Of a DNA stretch of 64,000 nt, positions 42,479 to 52,177 are shown piece after piece (positions within the stretch are counted from its first letter, which is position 1; each line of letters opens with the position of its first letter). The notes under the pieces were generated by a model. That model saw nothing but the letters and a program-made list of their open reading frames with translations, had not been told where the DNA came from and made no database searches. The position numbers and the translations under genes are program-made. Location of the stretch: contig NZ_CP076456.1 of NCBI RefSeq assembly GCF_018866305.1, positions 2,790,001 to 2,854,000 on the forward strand, in the 5' to 3' direction. The stretch comes from Arthrobacter sunyaminii. Its GTDB lineage: Bacteria; Actinomycetota; Actinomycetes; Actinomycetales; Micrococcaceae.

Positions 42479-44284
42479 CTACTTGAGGGTGGCGGACAGC
42501 AGTTCCTGGACGGCGCCAATGACCTGAATCTGGTCCGTGCTGCCGGCGGGCGGAACGTACAGCATGACGCCCTCGCCGTACTTCACATCGATTCCGGCCT
42601 CCGTGCTCGTTTCGCCTGTCAGCTTCTCGTAGACGGTGCCCTCCAGATTGATCGAGTCACCCACTTCCCGCGGAACGCTCGCATAGCTGCTGTCCATGTA
42701 CCCGAAGACGATGGCGCCACCGTCCGCGGTCCTCAGCGCCCGGGTGTCGGCCGGCACGGATGTGTGCTTGAACGTAATATCGGCAAACTCGTTATCCGGG
42801 CTGGACAGGACGGTCTTCTGGAACTTGGTGACGGCCTCGGCGAAGGTGTTGGCTGCAAACGTGTCCTTGTTTGCGCCTTCGGGGTTGGTCAGGGCGTCCG
42901 CCAGGCCGTCGACGGCGGCCTGCGGGGCAATGTCGAGTCCGTCAGCTGAGCCTGCCGGAGCCGGATTTACTCCGGTGCCGTTGGCAGGACGCTTGGGGAA
43001 GGTGGTGCCGGGCAGCATTTTGATGGCCGAAACCAGCTTGTAGTTCTGGCGGGCCGATTCCTGCACAAGGAGCAGCGCCTGCGGAACTTCGTTGTCCGGA
43101 CCCTGGGTGACCGCCACGATGCTGCGCGGGAACTCAGTTCCGCCCATGATCAGGTCCGTCATCAGCGGTTCCGCGACAACCGGCTCCGGTGCGTCAGTTT
43201 CCGGCACCTTCGCTGCGGTGGCGTAATTGGCCTCGCGCAGGCTTGCGGCGCTTCCGGCGGCGCGGGTGGCGAGCAGCTTTGCATCCTTTGCCGCATCGGC
43301 TTCGGTCACGGTGGATGCGACTTCGGAGAGGATCCGTTCCAGCTGGGAATCCAGCACCACGGGCGGCGTGGCTTCGCTGCCGGATTCTGCTGCGGGGCTC
43401 GTGGATTCTGCTGCAGGGCTTGCAGTGAGCGGAAGCGCTGCCAGTGCCGCAGCCGGTGCGCCAAAGCTCAGGCCGGCGGCAATGACGGTGCCCAGAGCCG
43501 CCGCAGGACCGCGGCGCCTGAGGGCGGGAAGGATACCGAAGGCCTGCGTACTGCCCGCAGGTCCCGCTTTGGAATCCTTGGCGGGTACGACGGCGGGGTC
43601 CCCGGTGCCGCCGGTTGCCGGATGGGCGCCCGACGGTGTGGCCTGCTTGGCCGGTTCCGAAGAGGAAGGTCCGTTCCCGCCGGAGCGGCGGCCGCTGTTG
43701 CCCCGGCCGGTCATGAAGGTCAGCGCCAGGCCCAGAACGGCGACAAGGGCGCCCAGGACGATCAGGGGGACGGCAAACGGAGTGGAATCATCGTTGGCGA
43801 AAGTAACCGAGACAGCCGAAGGGGCAGCTGCGGTCCCGTCCGTGGCCAGCAGGATCTGCCAGTCCCCGGCGGCGGGCGGCTCCCAGCCGAAGGTCAGCTC
43901 ATCCTCGATTTCCTGTTCGGAGACCCACAGGTCGGATCCGGCAGGGTTGGGAACAGTGTCAGTGCCGTCCGTTACCTCGGAGGTGAGCGACTCGCCGTCG
44001 GCACCGATGCGCAGCACGGAGGCGTCCCCCACCCAGGCGTCGACGTCGTCGGCCCGGCCTACGGCCATCAGGAACGGCCCGTCCGCAGAGACGGTCACAT
44101 CCACCCCGTCGGAGTGCTGGGTGAGGACGTCCGAGCTGATGACGGTCAGCGGCGCTTCCTGGTCTTGGGACGGTGCTGCCGCCGTAACGGTGCTGGGCGG
44201 GGCCCAGACGGTGCGCTGCCCGATGCCGATGAGCATCAGCAGCACTCCGATGACGATCAGCGGAACTGCAAATTTGTTTCGCAC
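42479..44284 (-). CDS. Large envelope membrane protein of unknown function
   Basis: The 601-residue protein has three hydrophobic segments, at about 5-23, 170-191 and 260-285. The first two are near-duplicates (FAVPLIVIGVLLMLIGI and FAVPLIVLGALVAVLGL). Between them is an extracytoplasmic domain ending GWEPPAAGDWQILLATDG, which resembles a small beta-sandwich. After the third segment comes a 300-residue domain, probably outside, with MTDLIMGGTEFPRS and VFGYMDSSYAS. The middle is a low-complexity Ser/Pro/Lys linker. It starts at a GTG six bases after AGG. I do not recognise a named family. Confidence 0.75.
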   Translation of the reverse strand: MRNKFAVPLIVIGVLLMLIGIGQRTVWAPPSTVTAAAPSQDQEAPLTVISSDVLTQHSDGVDVTVSADGPFLMAVGRADDVDAWVGDASVLRIGADGESLTSEVTDGTDTVPNPAGSDLWVSEQEIEDELTFGWEPPAAGDWQILLATDGTAAAPSAVSVTFANDDSTPFAVPLIVLGALVAVLGLALTFMTGRGNSGRRSGGNGPSSSEPAKQATPSGAHPATGGTGDPAVVPAKDSKAGPAGSTQAFGILPALRRRGPAAALGTVIAAGLSFGAPAAALAALPLTASPAAESTSPAAESGSEATPPVVLDSQLERILSEVASTVTEADAAKDAKLLATRAAGSAASLREANYATAAKVPETDAPEPVVAEPLMTDLIMGGTEFPRSIVAVTQGPDNEVPQALLLVQESARQNYKLVSAIKMLPGTTFPKRPANGTGVNPAPAGSADGLDIAPQAAVDGLADALTNPEGANKDTFAANTFAEAVTKFQKTVLSSPDNEFADITFKHTSVPADTRALRTADGGAIVFGYMDSSYASVPREVGDSINLEGTVYEKLTGETSTEAGIDVKYGEGVMLYVPPAGSTDQIQVIGAVQELLSATLK

Positions 44285-44352
44285 AACTTACCTATCTTCA
44301 GTCTCGGTGCAAGTGCCTCACGTATAGGCAGGCGAACGGGACGTGGAGCCTC

Positions 44353-44382
44353 TTGAATGTCAGGGCGGTAGCCGGGTTTATA
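44353..44382 (+). promoter_or_regulatory. Possible promoter for AI-2E family transporter
   Basis: TTGAAT and TTTATA are separated by 18 bases about 138 bases before the start codon, in a 236-base divergent spacer. The -10 is imperfect and an overlapping TATAAC is a rival. This is a weak call. Confidence 0.3.
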
Positions 44383-44520
44383 ACCCAATGGTAACGAAAT
44401 CCTCTGGCAGGACACATTCGAAGCCCGCCGCCGCGTGCGCGCACCCCGCCGCCGGGGCTCCGGGACTGATAATGTGGCGCTTCGTACCGGGGCGTTCGCT
44501 AAATCTAGGAGACCTGCACA

Positions 44521-45822
44521 ATGGCCGAGAACCAGGACCTGCCGGCTGACGGATCCCGTCCTATTTCCGGACAGGCCGGGGGCACGAATTCTCCGTCAGG
44601 CAAGCGCCCCGGTTTTCTGTCCGCCGCCTCCGAACGGATCCGGCACGCGGCGCCCCGCGGTATTCCCGGAGCCCGTCCGCGGCGCCGGTTCGAGTTTCCG
44701 CCGGAGACTGCGGCGGAGGGAACAGCGCCGGCCGGTCCCGAGCAACCCGTCGAGGCCGGCAGCAGCGGCGATGATTCCCCCACCCGCATGAGCAGCCATC
44801 CCATCCATTTCGGCTTCATGTTTTCCGTGGGCGTGGGAATTGCCCTTCTCTGCTATTTCATCCTGACCAACGTCGGTGAACTCCTGGTATGGATCGGAGC
44901 CGCACTCTTCATAGCGCTGGGACTGGACCCCATAGTGCGCTGGCTGGCGGCCCGGAGGATACCCCGGCCGGCCGGAATTGCCATCACTGTCCTGGGCCTG
45001 GCCGGAATCATTATGGGCTTCTTCGCGACCCTGATTCCCACCATCGTGCGGCAGACCACGGAGATCATCAACAATGCCCCCGGCTATGTGGACACCTTTC
45101 TGGAATCGGATTTCTTCGTCAACATTGAAGAACAGTTCCATGTGCGGGAGAGGATCGAAGAAGAGGTCAATAAGTTCTTCAGCAACGCGGACGCGCTGGG
45201 CGGGGTCTTCGGCGGCGTGCTTTCGGTGGGCACGGTTATTGCCAACGGCCTTTTCGGTGCGCTGATTATCCTGGTGCTGACCCTGTACTTCCTCTCCTCC
45301 CTGCCGTCCATGAAGTTGTGGGCGTACCGTCTGGCACCCAAGAGCCGGCGCCGCCGCGTCGAAGCCCTCTCCGAGGAAATCAGCGGCAGTGTGGGCAACT
45401 ACGTGATCGGCCAGGGGCTGGTCGCCCTGCTGGACGCCACCTATGCCTTCATTGTCATGAGCATCACCGGGGTGCCGTTCTCCGTTCTGCTCGCCTTTGT
45501 GGTGGCACTGCTGGCCTTTATTCCACTGGTGGGCCCGCCCATCGCGCTGGTGCTGGTATCCCTCGTAGCCCTTACCGTCAGCTGGCAGACCGCCGTGGTC
45601 TTTGCACTGTTCTACGTGGCGTACCTGCAGTTCGAGGCGTACTTCGTATCCCCGCGCATCATGCAGCGTGCCGTCGCAGTGCCCGGAGCCGTGGCCGTCA
45701 TCGCCGTCATCGCCGGCGGAACCCTGCTGGGCGTCCTGGGCGCCCTGATTGCCATTCCCACCGCAGCAGCCGTGCTGCTGCTGCTCAAGGAAGTCTTTAT
45801 TTCCCGCCAGGACCAGCGCTAG
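44521..45822 (+). CDS. AI-2E family transporter
   Basis: The 433-residue membrane protein begins with about 95 disordered, basic residues. It then has eight or so helices with the family pattern (ALFIALGLDPIVRWL, GFFATLIPTIVRQTTEII, ALLAFIPLVGPPIALVLV). The family is named for autoinducer-2 export but also includes Na+/H+ antiporters and other transporters, so the substrate is open. AGGAG lies ten bases before the ATG. It is divergent from the large membrane-protein gene. Confidence 0.88.
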   Translation: MAENQDLPADGSRPISGQAGGTNSPSGKRPGFLSAASERIRHAAPRGIPGARPRRRFEFPPETAAEGTAPAGPEQPVEAGSSGDDSPTRMSSHPIHFGFMFSVGVGIALLCYFILTNVGELLVWIGAALFIALGLDPIVRWLAARRIPRPAGIAITVLGLAGIIMGFFATLIPTIVRQTTEIINNAPGYVDTFLESDFFVNIEEQFHVRERIEEEVNKFFSNADALGGVFGGVLSVGTVIANGLFGALIILVLTLYFLSSLPSMKLWAYRLAPKSRRRRVEALSEEISGSVGNYVIGQGLVALLDATYAFIVMSITGVPFSVLLAFVVALLAFIPLVGPPIALVLVSLVALTVSWQTAVVFALFYVAYLQFEAYFVSPRIMQRAVAVPGAVAVIAVIAGGTLLGVLGALIAIPTAAAVLLLLKEVFISRQDQR

Positions 45823-45867
45823 CAGCTGGCTACGGGACGCTCAGCGGTGCCCGACGGCGGCAGCCGC

Positions 45868-46227
45868 TCAGCGCCGCCGGCCGCCGGTTCTGCGCGTGCG
45901 CCAGCAGCGCTCATGCCAGTGCCGGCGGTCCGCGACGGCGGTTTCACGGCCCAGAAGCGAGTCCTCCTGCCACACCACGAGGTGCGGGATTCCGGGCGGA
46001 ATGGTGATGCCGCACCCGGGGCATTTGTACTCTTTTGCCGCATTGCGGGCCGTGATTTGCCGCACTGACCATTCACCGTCGGGCGCGCTTTCCCGATGCG
46101 GTATTCCGGCGCGGGTGCGTTCCAGGTCCAGCTCCGCGGCAGGCGTTGCCCATTTGCTCCGGGCACTGCGGCCCAAGTTGGCGTTGGCTGCGCCGGGCGG
46201 GCGGCGGGGACGGTTGGAACGGGGCAT
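45868..46227 (-). CDS. Small zinc-binding protein, 119 residues
   Basis: The N-terminus is basic (MPRSNRPRRPPG) and the C-terminus is Arg-rich. In the middle KEYKCPGCGITIPPGIPHLVVW and RRHWHERCW provide CxxC plus His/Cys ligands, a zinc-ribbon-like arrangement. I recognise this as a conserved small actinobacterial protein often found beside nucS, but with no known function. A nucleic-acid-binding role is inferred from the charge and zinc motif. It is divergent from nucS with only 41 bases between the starts. Confidence 0.7.
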   Translation of the reverse strand: MPRSNRPRRPPGAANANLGRSARSKWATPAAELDLERTRAGIPHRESAPDGEWSVRQITARNAAKEYKCPGCGITIPPGIPHLVVWQEDSLLGRETAVADRRHWHERCWRTRRTGGRRR

Positions 46228-46256
46228 ATAAGTTATTTTGCCTCAAGCAGAGCCGG

Positions 46257-46262
46257 TAAAGT
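46257..46262 (+). promoter_or_regulatory. Predicted -10 element for leaderless nucS mRNA
   Basis: TAAAGT fits TANNNT and ends six bases before the GTG start, with no ribosome site between them. An upstream TTGCCT is too close (13 bases) to be a standard -35. Confidence 0.45.
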
Positions 46263-46268
46263 GCAACT

Positions 46269-46964
46269 GTGCGTTTAGTAATAGCCCGCTGCTCTGTTGA
46301 CTACATCGGCCGCCTCCGTGCCCATCTTCCGCTCGCCGTCCGTCTGCTGATGGTGAAAGCCGACGGTTCCGTCCTGATCCACTCCGACGGCGGCTCCTAC
46401 AAACCCCTGAACTGGATGAGCCCTCCGGCCACCCTCCGGGTCACCGCTCCCTCGGATGACGACGCCGAAACAGGCGTCATCGAAACGTGGAACGTCCAAA
46501 GTGCCAAGACAGACGACAAACTCGTCATCAGCATCTATGAACGCTTCTCCGAGACATCCCATGACCTCGGTGTGGATCCGGGCCTCATCAAGGACGGCGT
46601 GGAGGCTGACCTGCAGCGGCTGCTGGCCGAGCAGATCACCAAGCTCGGCGAGGGCTTCACGCTGATCCGCCGGGAGTACATGACAGCCATCGGACCGGTG
46701 GACATCCTGGCCCGGGACGCCTCCGGCACCACGGTTGCCGTGGAACTCAAGCGCCGCGGGGATATCGACGGCGTTGAACAGCTCACGCGCTACCTTGAGC
46801 TGCTCAACCGGGATCCGCTTCTGGCTCCGGTCAAGGGCGTGTTCGCCGCGCAGCAGATCAAGCCGCAGGCACGGGTGCTCGCAAACGACCGCGGTATCGA
46901 GTGCCTCACCCTGGACTATGACGCCATGCGCGGTGTGGACGATTCGGAATCGCGCCTCTTTTAG
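46269..46964 (+). CDS. nucS: Mismatch-specific endonuclease NucS/EndoMS
   Basis: The 231-residue protein provides non-canonical mismatch repair in actinobacteria, which lack MutS/MutL. The N-terminal DNA-binding domain begins [16 protein letters not shown] and includes GSYKPLNWM. The nuclease domain has the conserved [12 protein letters not shown] and [20 protein letters not shown] (catalytic Asp, Glu, Lys). The extreme C-terminus, with its hydrophobic LF ending, resembles the clamp-binding tail. The start is GTG, probably leaderless. Confidence 0.95.
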   Translation: MRLVIARCSVDYIGRLRAHLPLAVRLLMVKADGSVLIHSDGGSYKPLNWMSPPATLRVTAPSDDDAETGVIETWNVQSAKTDDKLVISIYERFSETSHDLGVDPGLIKDGVEADLQRLLAEQITKLGEGFTLIRREYMTAIGPVDILARDASGTTVAVELKRRGDIDGVEQLTRYLELLNRDPLLAPVKGVFAAQQIKPQARVLANDRGIECLTLDYDAMRGVDDSESRLF

Positions 46965-47080
46965 CTTGGCGGAGACCGGGTCCCGCAGACCGGACATTGC
47001 ACCTGAAATCAGCCCGGTTATCCCCAAGACATAACGCCGCCGGAAGTTCATACGGGCCGGATCAACCGCGCTAAGAAGTG

Positions 47081-47122
47081 CGGGCAAAACACTCTCGAAA
47101 ATACTCGTAAATATTTTGCCCG
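47081..47122. terminator. Hairpin between nucS and cold-shock promoter
   Basis: A perfect 9-bp stem CGGGCAAAA/TTTTGCCCG has a 24-base AT-rich loop that can itself pair AAAATA with TATTTT. It lies about 120 bases past the nucS stop and just before the cold-shock promoter. Confidence 0.4.
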
Positions 47123-47128
47123 AATTCG

Positions 47129-47325
47129 TTGACCAGCCTTTGGGTGTGTGTAATCCTATAACCAGTCTTTGTGTAGGTGTTATTCATGCTCGCAAGACCG
47201 TTGCGAGCGTGAAGCTCCTCAAGGAACTGCTGAATGGCAAGGATCTTGAGCCTTCCCGTTTCAGTAACAATGAGGCCGCCGCGGGGTGTGGCGGTCTGAA
47301 GTTCCACTTATGAGGAGAAACAAAA
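47129..47325 (+). promoter_or_regulatory. Cold-shock promoter and long 5' leader
   Basis: TTGACC (47129-47134) and TAATCC (47151-47156) are 16 bases apart. Transcription would start near 47163, giving a leader of about 163 bases before the ATG, much longer than for neighbouring genes. Cold-shock mRNAs in E. coli have a leader of similar length that acts as a thermosensor, so the same may hold here. Confidence 0.5.
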
Positions 47326-47529
47326 ATGGCACAGGGTACCGTCAAATGGTTTAACGCTGAAAAGGGCTTCGGCTTCATCACTCCCGATGATGCAGACGGC
47401 GACGTCTTTGTTCACTACTCTGAAATTCAGACCGGTGGCTTCAAGACTCTCGATGAGAACCAGCGCGTTGAGTTTGAAATCGGCCAGGGCGCCAAGGGCC
47501 CCCAGGCTACCGGCGTCACCGCCCTCTAA
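47326..47529 (+). CDS. cspA: Cold-shock protein
   Basis: The 67-residue single cold-shock domain protein has RNP1 KGFGFI (15-20 region) and RNP2 VFVHY. It binds single-stranded RNA/DNA and melts secondary structure. AGGAG is eight bases before the ATG. The coding sequence uses more A and T than its neighbours, typical of highly expressed short genes. The symbol is by family; genomes of this type carry several paralogues. Confidence 0.96.
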   Translation: MAQGTVKWFNAEKGFGFITPDDADGDVFVHYSEIQTGGFKTLDENQRVEFEIGQGAKGPQATGVTAL

Positions 47530-47555
47530 GCTTCACCAAAAAACTTAGTAACCAG

Positions 47556-47583
47556 AAAGTCCCCGGCATCTGCCGGGGACTTT
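47556..47583. terminator. Terminator after cold-shock gene
   Basis: A perfect 13-bp stem (47556-47568 and 47571-47583), with an effective four-base loop, ends in GACTTTCTTG. It lies 26 bases after the stop. Confidence 0.85.
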
Positions 47584-47596
47584 CTTGGTTTCCAGG

Positions 47597-47633
47597 GGGA
47601 AATCCCTGCCGCTGCGTACCGGAGGGATTTCCC
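47597..47633. terminator. Terminator after murA
   Basis: A perfect 11-bp inverted repeat GGGAAATCCCT/AGGGATTTCCC with a 15-base loop lies 24 bases past the murA stop on the minus strand. Confidence 0.65.
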
Positions 47634-47657
47634 GAGCCGGCGGGATTTGCTCGGGTG

Positions 47658-48923
47658 TCAGCTGCGCCGGCGAATGACCTGCGCGCCCAGCCCGCGAAGA
47701 TTCTCCATGAATTTTTCGTATCCGCGGTCAATGTGGTCCACTCCGCGGACCTCGGTGGTGCCTTCAGCGGCCAGCCCGGCTATGACGAGGGCAGCACCGG
47801 CCCGGATGTCATTGGCTTCGACGGGTGCCCCGGACAGTCGGGGAACCCCCTGGATCAGGGCGTGATGCCCGTCCAGCCGGATGACGGCACCCAGCCGCGC
47901 GAGCTCCGAGGTGAATCCCCAGCGGGCCTCGAAGACATTCTCCGTGACCATTCCGGAACCGGTGGAAACGGCATTCATGGCCACAACGAAGGGCTGCAGG
48001 TCGGTCGGAAAACCCGGATACGGCAGGGTGGAGACGTTGATGGGCTCCGGGCGTCCGTTGCCTTTGACGGTAAAGCTGTCCTCCCCCACCGTGACGGTGC
48101 AACCGGCCTGCGAGAGCTTGTCCAGCACCACGGTCAGCGCGGAGGCGTCCGCGTCGCGCACTTCGATGCAGCCGCCGGTGATAGCCGCTGCGAAGGCCCA
48201 CGTTCCGGCAACGATCCGGTCCGGCACCACCCGGTGCACCACCGGTTCCAGCCGCTCAACCCCCTCGATCACCAAGGTGTTGGTGCCGATGCCGGAAATT
48301 CGGGCGCCCATTTCGTTGAGCATGAGTGCAATGTCCGTGATTTCAGGTTCGCGTGCCGCGTTGTCGATGACGGTGGTTCCCGCGGCGAGGGTCGCAGCCA
48401 TCATCAGGTTCTCGGTAGCCCCCACGGACGGAAAGTCCAGCAGATGGCGGGCTCCGATCAGGCCGTCCGGCACAGAGGCCACGAGGTACCCGTGGTCAAT
48501 GGTGATGGTGGTTCCCATCAGCTCAAGGCCGGCTCGGTGCATGTCCAGCCCGCGGGAGCCAATGGCGTCACCGCCGGGCAGTGCCACTTCGGCTTGGCGG
48601 CAGCGGGCAACCAGCGGGCCGAGGACCGAGATGGAGGCCCGCATGGCGCGCACCAGGTCATAGTCCGCCTGGTGCAGGGGCAGTTCCGGAACGTCGATGG
48701 AGACGGCGGCCGCTTCGACGTCGTAATCGACGGAGCAGCCCAGCCGGCGCAGCAGCTCGGCCATGATCCAGACATCCTGGATGTTGGGAACGTTGGTGAT
48801 CGTGGAGCATCCCTGCGCCAACAGCGTTGCCGCCATCAGTTTCAGGACACTGTTTTTAGCTCCGGGGACGCTGACCGCTCCGTTGAGCGTGGCCGGTCCG
48901 GTAACAACAATGACGTCTTCCAT
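47658..48923 (-). CDS. murA: UDP-N-acetylglucosamine 1-carboxyvinyltransferase
   Basis: MurA transfers enolpyruvate to UDP-GlcNAc, the first committed step of peptidoglycan synthesis. The 421-residue protein has GAKNS (catalytic Lys23), LGPLVARCRQAEVALPGG followed by Asp119, and GSRGLDMH. In E. coli the position of Asp119 is Cys115, the residue fosfomycin alkylates. Asp at this site is known in mycobacteria and gives intrinsic fosfomycin resistance. The gene probably has a leaderless mRNA. It is downstream of the ATP synthase operon and DUF2550, a conserved actinobacterial order. Confidence 0.95.
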   Translation of the reverse strand: MEDVIVVTGPATLNGAVSVPGAKNSVLKLMAATLLAQGCSTITNVPNIQDVWIMAELLRRLGCSVDYDVEAAAVSIDVPELPLHQADYDLVRAMRASISVLGPLVARCRQAEVALPGGDAIGSRGLDMHRAGLELMGTTITIDHGYLVASVPDGLIGARHLLDFPSVGATENLMMAATLAAGTTVIDNAAREPEITDIALMLNEMGARISGIGTNTLVIEGVERLEPVVHRVVPDRIVAGTWAFAAAITGGCIEVRDADASALTVVLDKLSQAGCTVTVGEDSFTVKGNGRPEPINVSTLPYPGFPTDLQPFVVAMNAVSTGSGMVTENVFEARWGFTSELARLGAVIRLDGHHALIQGVPRLSGAPVEANDIRAGAALVIAGLAAEGTTEVRGVDHIDRGYEKFMENLRGLGAQVIRRRS

Positions 48924-48929
48924 TCCTCA

Positions 48930-48935
48930 ATACTA
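48930..48935 (-). promoter_or_regulatory. Predicted -10 element for leaderless murA mRNA
   Basis: On the minus strand TAGTAT fits TANNNT and is six bases from the ATG. The GAGGA in the gap touches the ATG, so it cannot act as a normal ribosome site. The hexamer lies in the short murA/DUF2550 spacer. Confidence 0.4.
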
Positions 48936-48960
48936 AGGCGGTTGACGGTTGCTGATTTCC

Positions 48961-49389
48961 TTAGCGCCAGGTCCCGATGCCAATGACAGGGCCGGCTTCA
49001 AGCCACGAGGACAGGCCTGTGTAAACCTCATACTTCATGGCCACGAGGAATTCCGTGCCCTGGTATTCCAGTGTGACGATGATGGCGCCCGGCTGGATGC
49101 GGGCGCGCTCAGCCTCCGTGGGCTGCCGCCAGCTTCCTATCTCCAGCGAGCTGCGCAGGAACCGATGCGGCGGCCGCGGGCTGAGCGAGATAAGGCGCAG
49201 CCATTCCAGATGGGTGTCCGTATAACGACAAACCCCCATCTGCCACCCGCGGGGCGGAAAGCAGATGGAGGCGTCAAAAGTACCCAGGGCGCGCCGCAGC
49301 TGACTGCGGCGCACCCCGAACAGAACTACTGCCAGTACCAGCAGGAACAGGAGCCCTGCCAGCGCAATGAACAAATAAGAGCTGCTCAT
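48961..49389 (-). CDS. DUF2550 family membrane-anchored protein
   Basis: The 142-residue protein has one N-terminal helix (YLFIALAGLLFLLVLAVVLFG, residues about 5-25, quoted as LFIALAGLLFLLVLAVVLF) and a soluble domain with ICFPPRGWQMGVCRYTDTHL and EFLVAMKYEVYTG. It matches the actinobacterial DUF2550 family, found right after atpC, function unknown. It starts nine bases after the atpC stop and is probably the last gene of the atp transcript. Confidence 0.85.
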   Translation of the reverse strand: MSSSYLFIALAGLLFLLVLAVVLFGVRRSQLRRALGTFDASICFPPRGWQMGVCRYTDTHLEWLRLISLSPRPPHRFLRSSLEIGSWRQPTEAERARIQPGAIIVTLEYQGTEFLVAMKYEVYTGLSSWLEAGPVIGIGTWR

Positions 49390-49398
49390 TGGGAAGGG

Positions 49399-49692
49399 TC
49401 AGCGAGTCCCAGCGTTGGCTGCGTCGTTCATCTGAGCGTTGTCAGCGACAATCACTACGCGGTTGCTGTCGACGGAGAAGAAACCACCGTCAACGTTCAC
49501 CGTGAAGCGGGCACCGGAGACCGGCTCGATGGCCATTTCGCCCTCGGCCAGAATGGCCAGCAGCGGGGTGTGGCCGGGAAGAATCCCGACGTCGCCCTCA
49601 CTGGTGCGTGCCTTGACCATCTTTGCCGCGCCGGACCACACGAAGTGGTCCGCTGCGACAATCTCAACTTCGAGTTCAGCAGTGTTCGCCAT
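49399..49692 (-). CDS. atpC: ATP synthase epsilon subunit, short form
   Basis: The 97-residue subunit contains only the N-terminal beta-sandwich (EVEIVAADHFVWSG, EGDVGILPGHTPLLA, GGFFSVDSNRVVIVAD). The two C-terminal helices, which in E. coli (139 residues) inhibit ATP hydrolysis, are absent. It is part of the F1 central stalk and binds gamma. It starts five bases after atpD. Confidence 0.95.
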   Translation of the reverse strand: MANTAELEVEIVAADHFVWSGAAKMVKARTSEGDVGILPGHTPLLAILAEGEMAIEPVSGARFTVNVDGGFFSVDSNRVVIVADNAQMNDAANAGTR

Positions 49693-49697
49693 AGGGC

Positions 49698-51179
<1,482 letters not shown>

Positions 51180-51233
51180 TTAGATGGCGTGTGGACTAAG
51201 TTTGCTTTGGTGGAACGGGTCCTGGAGCCGGGG

Positions 51234-52127
51234 CTAGGACGCGCTGAGCGCGTCGGCACCGGCAACAATTTCGGACAGTTCCTGGGTGATCTCGGCCTGA
51301 CGGGCGTTATTGCGAAGTCGCGTGTACTTCTTAATAAGGTCGGAGGCGTTGTCCCCTGCGGACTTCATTGCGCGCTGGCGGGCTGCGAGCTCGGAAGCGG
51401 CTGCCTGAAGCATGGCTGCGAAGATGCGCGACTCGATGTAGCGCGGCAGCAGTGCGTCAAGAACCTTTTCGGGCTCCGGCTCGTACTCGTACAGAGGCAG
51501 CAGCTCAGTCTCGGACTGTGCTTCTTCCTCAACAACCTCCAGCGGCAGCAGGCGGATCACCGTGGGTTCCTGAACAACCATCGACTTGAAGCGCGTGTAG
51601 ACAATGTGGATTTCATCCACGCCGCCGTCTTCGTAGTCTGTGTTGAAGTCATCAAGAAGGGCCCTGCCGATTTCGCGGGCCGTTTCGAAGTCAGGTGCGT
51701 CGGTGTTTCCGGTCCAGACACGTGCGGATTCCCGGTCACGGAAATCGTAGTACGCCTGTGCCTTACGTCCCACCAGGTAGGTCTTGACCTCTTTGCCCTC
51801 TTCACGGAGCAATTCGACCAAGGATTCGCTCTGCTTGAGCACACTGGCGGAGTACGAACCAGCAAGACCGCGGTCGGAGGTCATAACCACCATGGCTGCC
51901 CGGCGGATCTGCTCCGGCTCGGTAGTCAGCGGGTGATCGATTTCCGACTGGGACGCCACAGCAGAAACGGCACGGGTGATCGCATTGGAGTACGGCAATG
52001 ACGCAGCCACACGGGTGCGTGCCTTTCCAATGCGAGAGGCAGCAATCAGCTCCATCGCCTTGAAGATCTTCTGCATCGACGTCGTCGAAGCGATCTTCTG
52101 ACGGTAGACCCGAATTTGGGCTCCCAT
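51234..52127 (-). CDS. atpG: ATP synthase gamma subunit
   Basis: This is the rotor shaft of F1, 297 residues. It has the N-terminal helix [29 protein letters not shown], quoted as [11 protein letters not shown] and [15 protein letters not shown], and the C-terminal helix [15 protein letters not shown] with [17 protein letters not shown]. Length and ends match the family. A strong hairpin lies in the 100-base gap between atpA and this gene. Confidence 0.97.
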   Translation of the reverse strand: MGAQIRVYRQKIASTTSMQKIFKAMELIAASRIGKARTRVAASLPYSNAITRAVSAVASQSEIDHPLTTEPEQIRRAAMVVMTSDRGLAGSYSASVLKQSESLVELLREEGKEVKTYLVGRKAQAYYDFRDRESARVWTGNTDAPDFETAREIGRALLDDFNTDYEDGGVDEIHIVYTRFKSMVVQEPTVIRLLPLEVVEEEAQSETELLPLYEYEPEPEKVLDALLPRYIESRIFAAMLQAAASELAARQRAMKSAGDNASDLIKKYTRLRNNARQAEITQELSEIVAGADALSAS

Positions 52128-52177
52128 ACTTTTCCTTTCAGTTCCTAGCGTTTGAACTAGGGGCTAAGGCATAGGCC

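Larger units (their letters stand above)
46965..47325. other. nucS to cold-shock gene spacer
   Basis: This 361-base spacer has no convincing gene. It is more AT-rich than its surroundings near 47080-47200. It contains a hairpin (47081-47122), a promoter and a long leader for the cold-shock gene. A 78-codon frame on the minus strand crosses it but has no ribosome site and covers the promoter. Confidence 0.6.

Noticed and set aside
47071..47307. 78-codon frame on the minus strand between nucS and the cold-shock gene
   Set aside because: It has a GTG start without a ribosome site, covers the cold-shock promoter and leader on the other strand, and has no recognisable domain.
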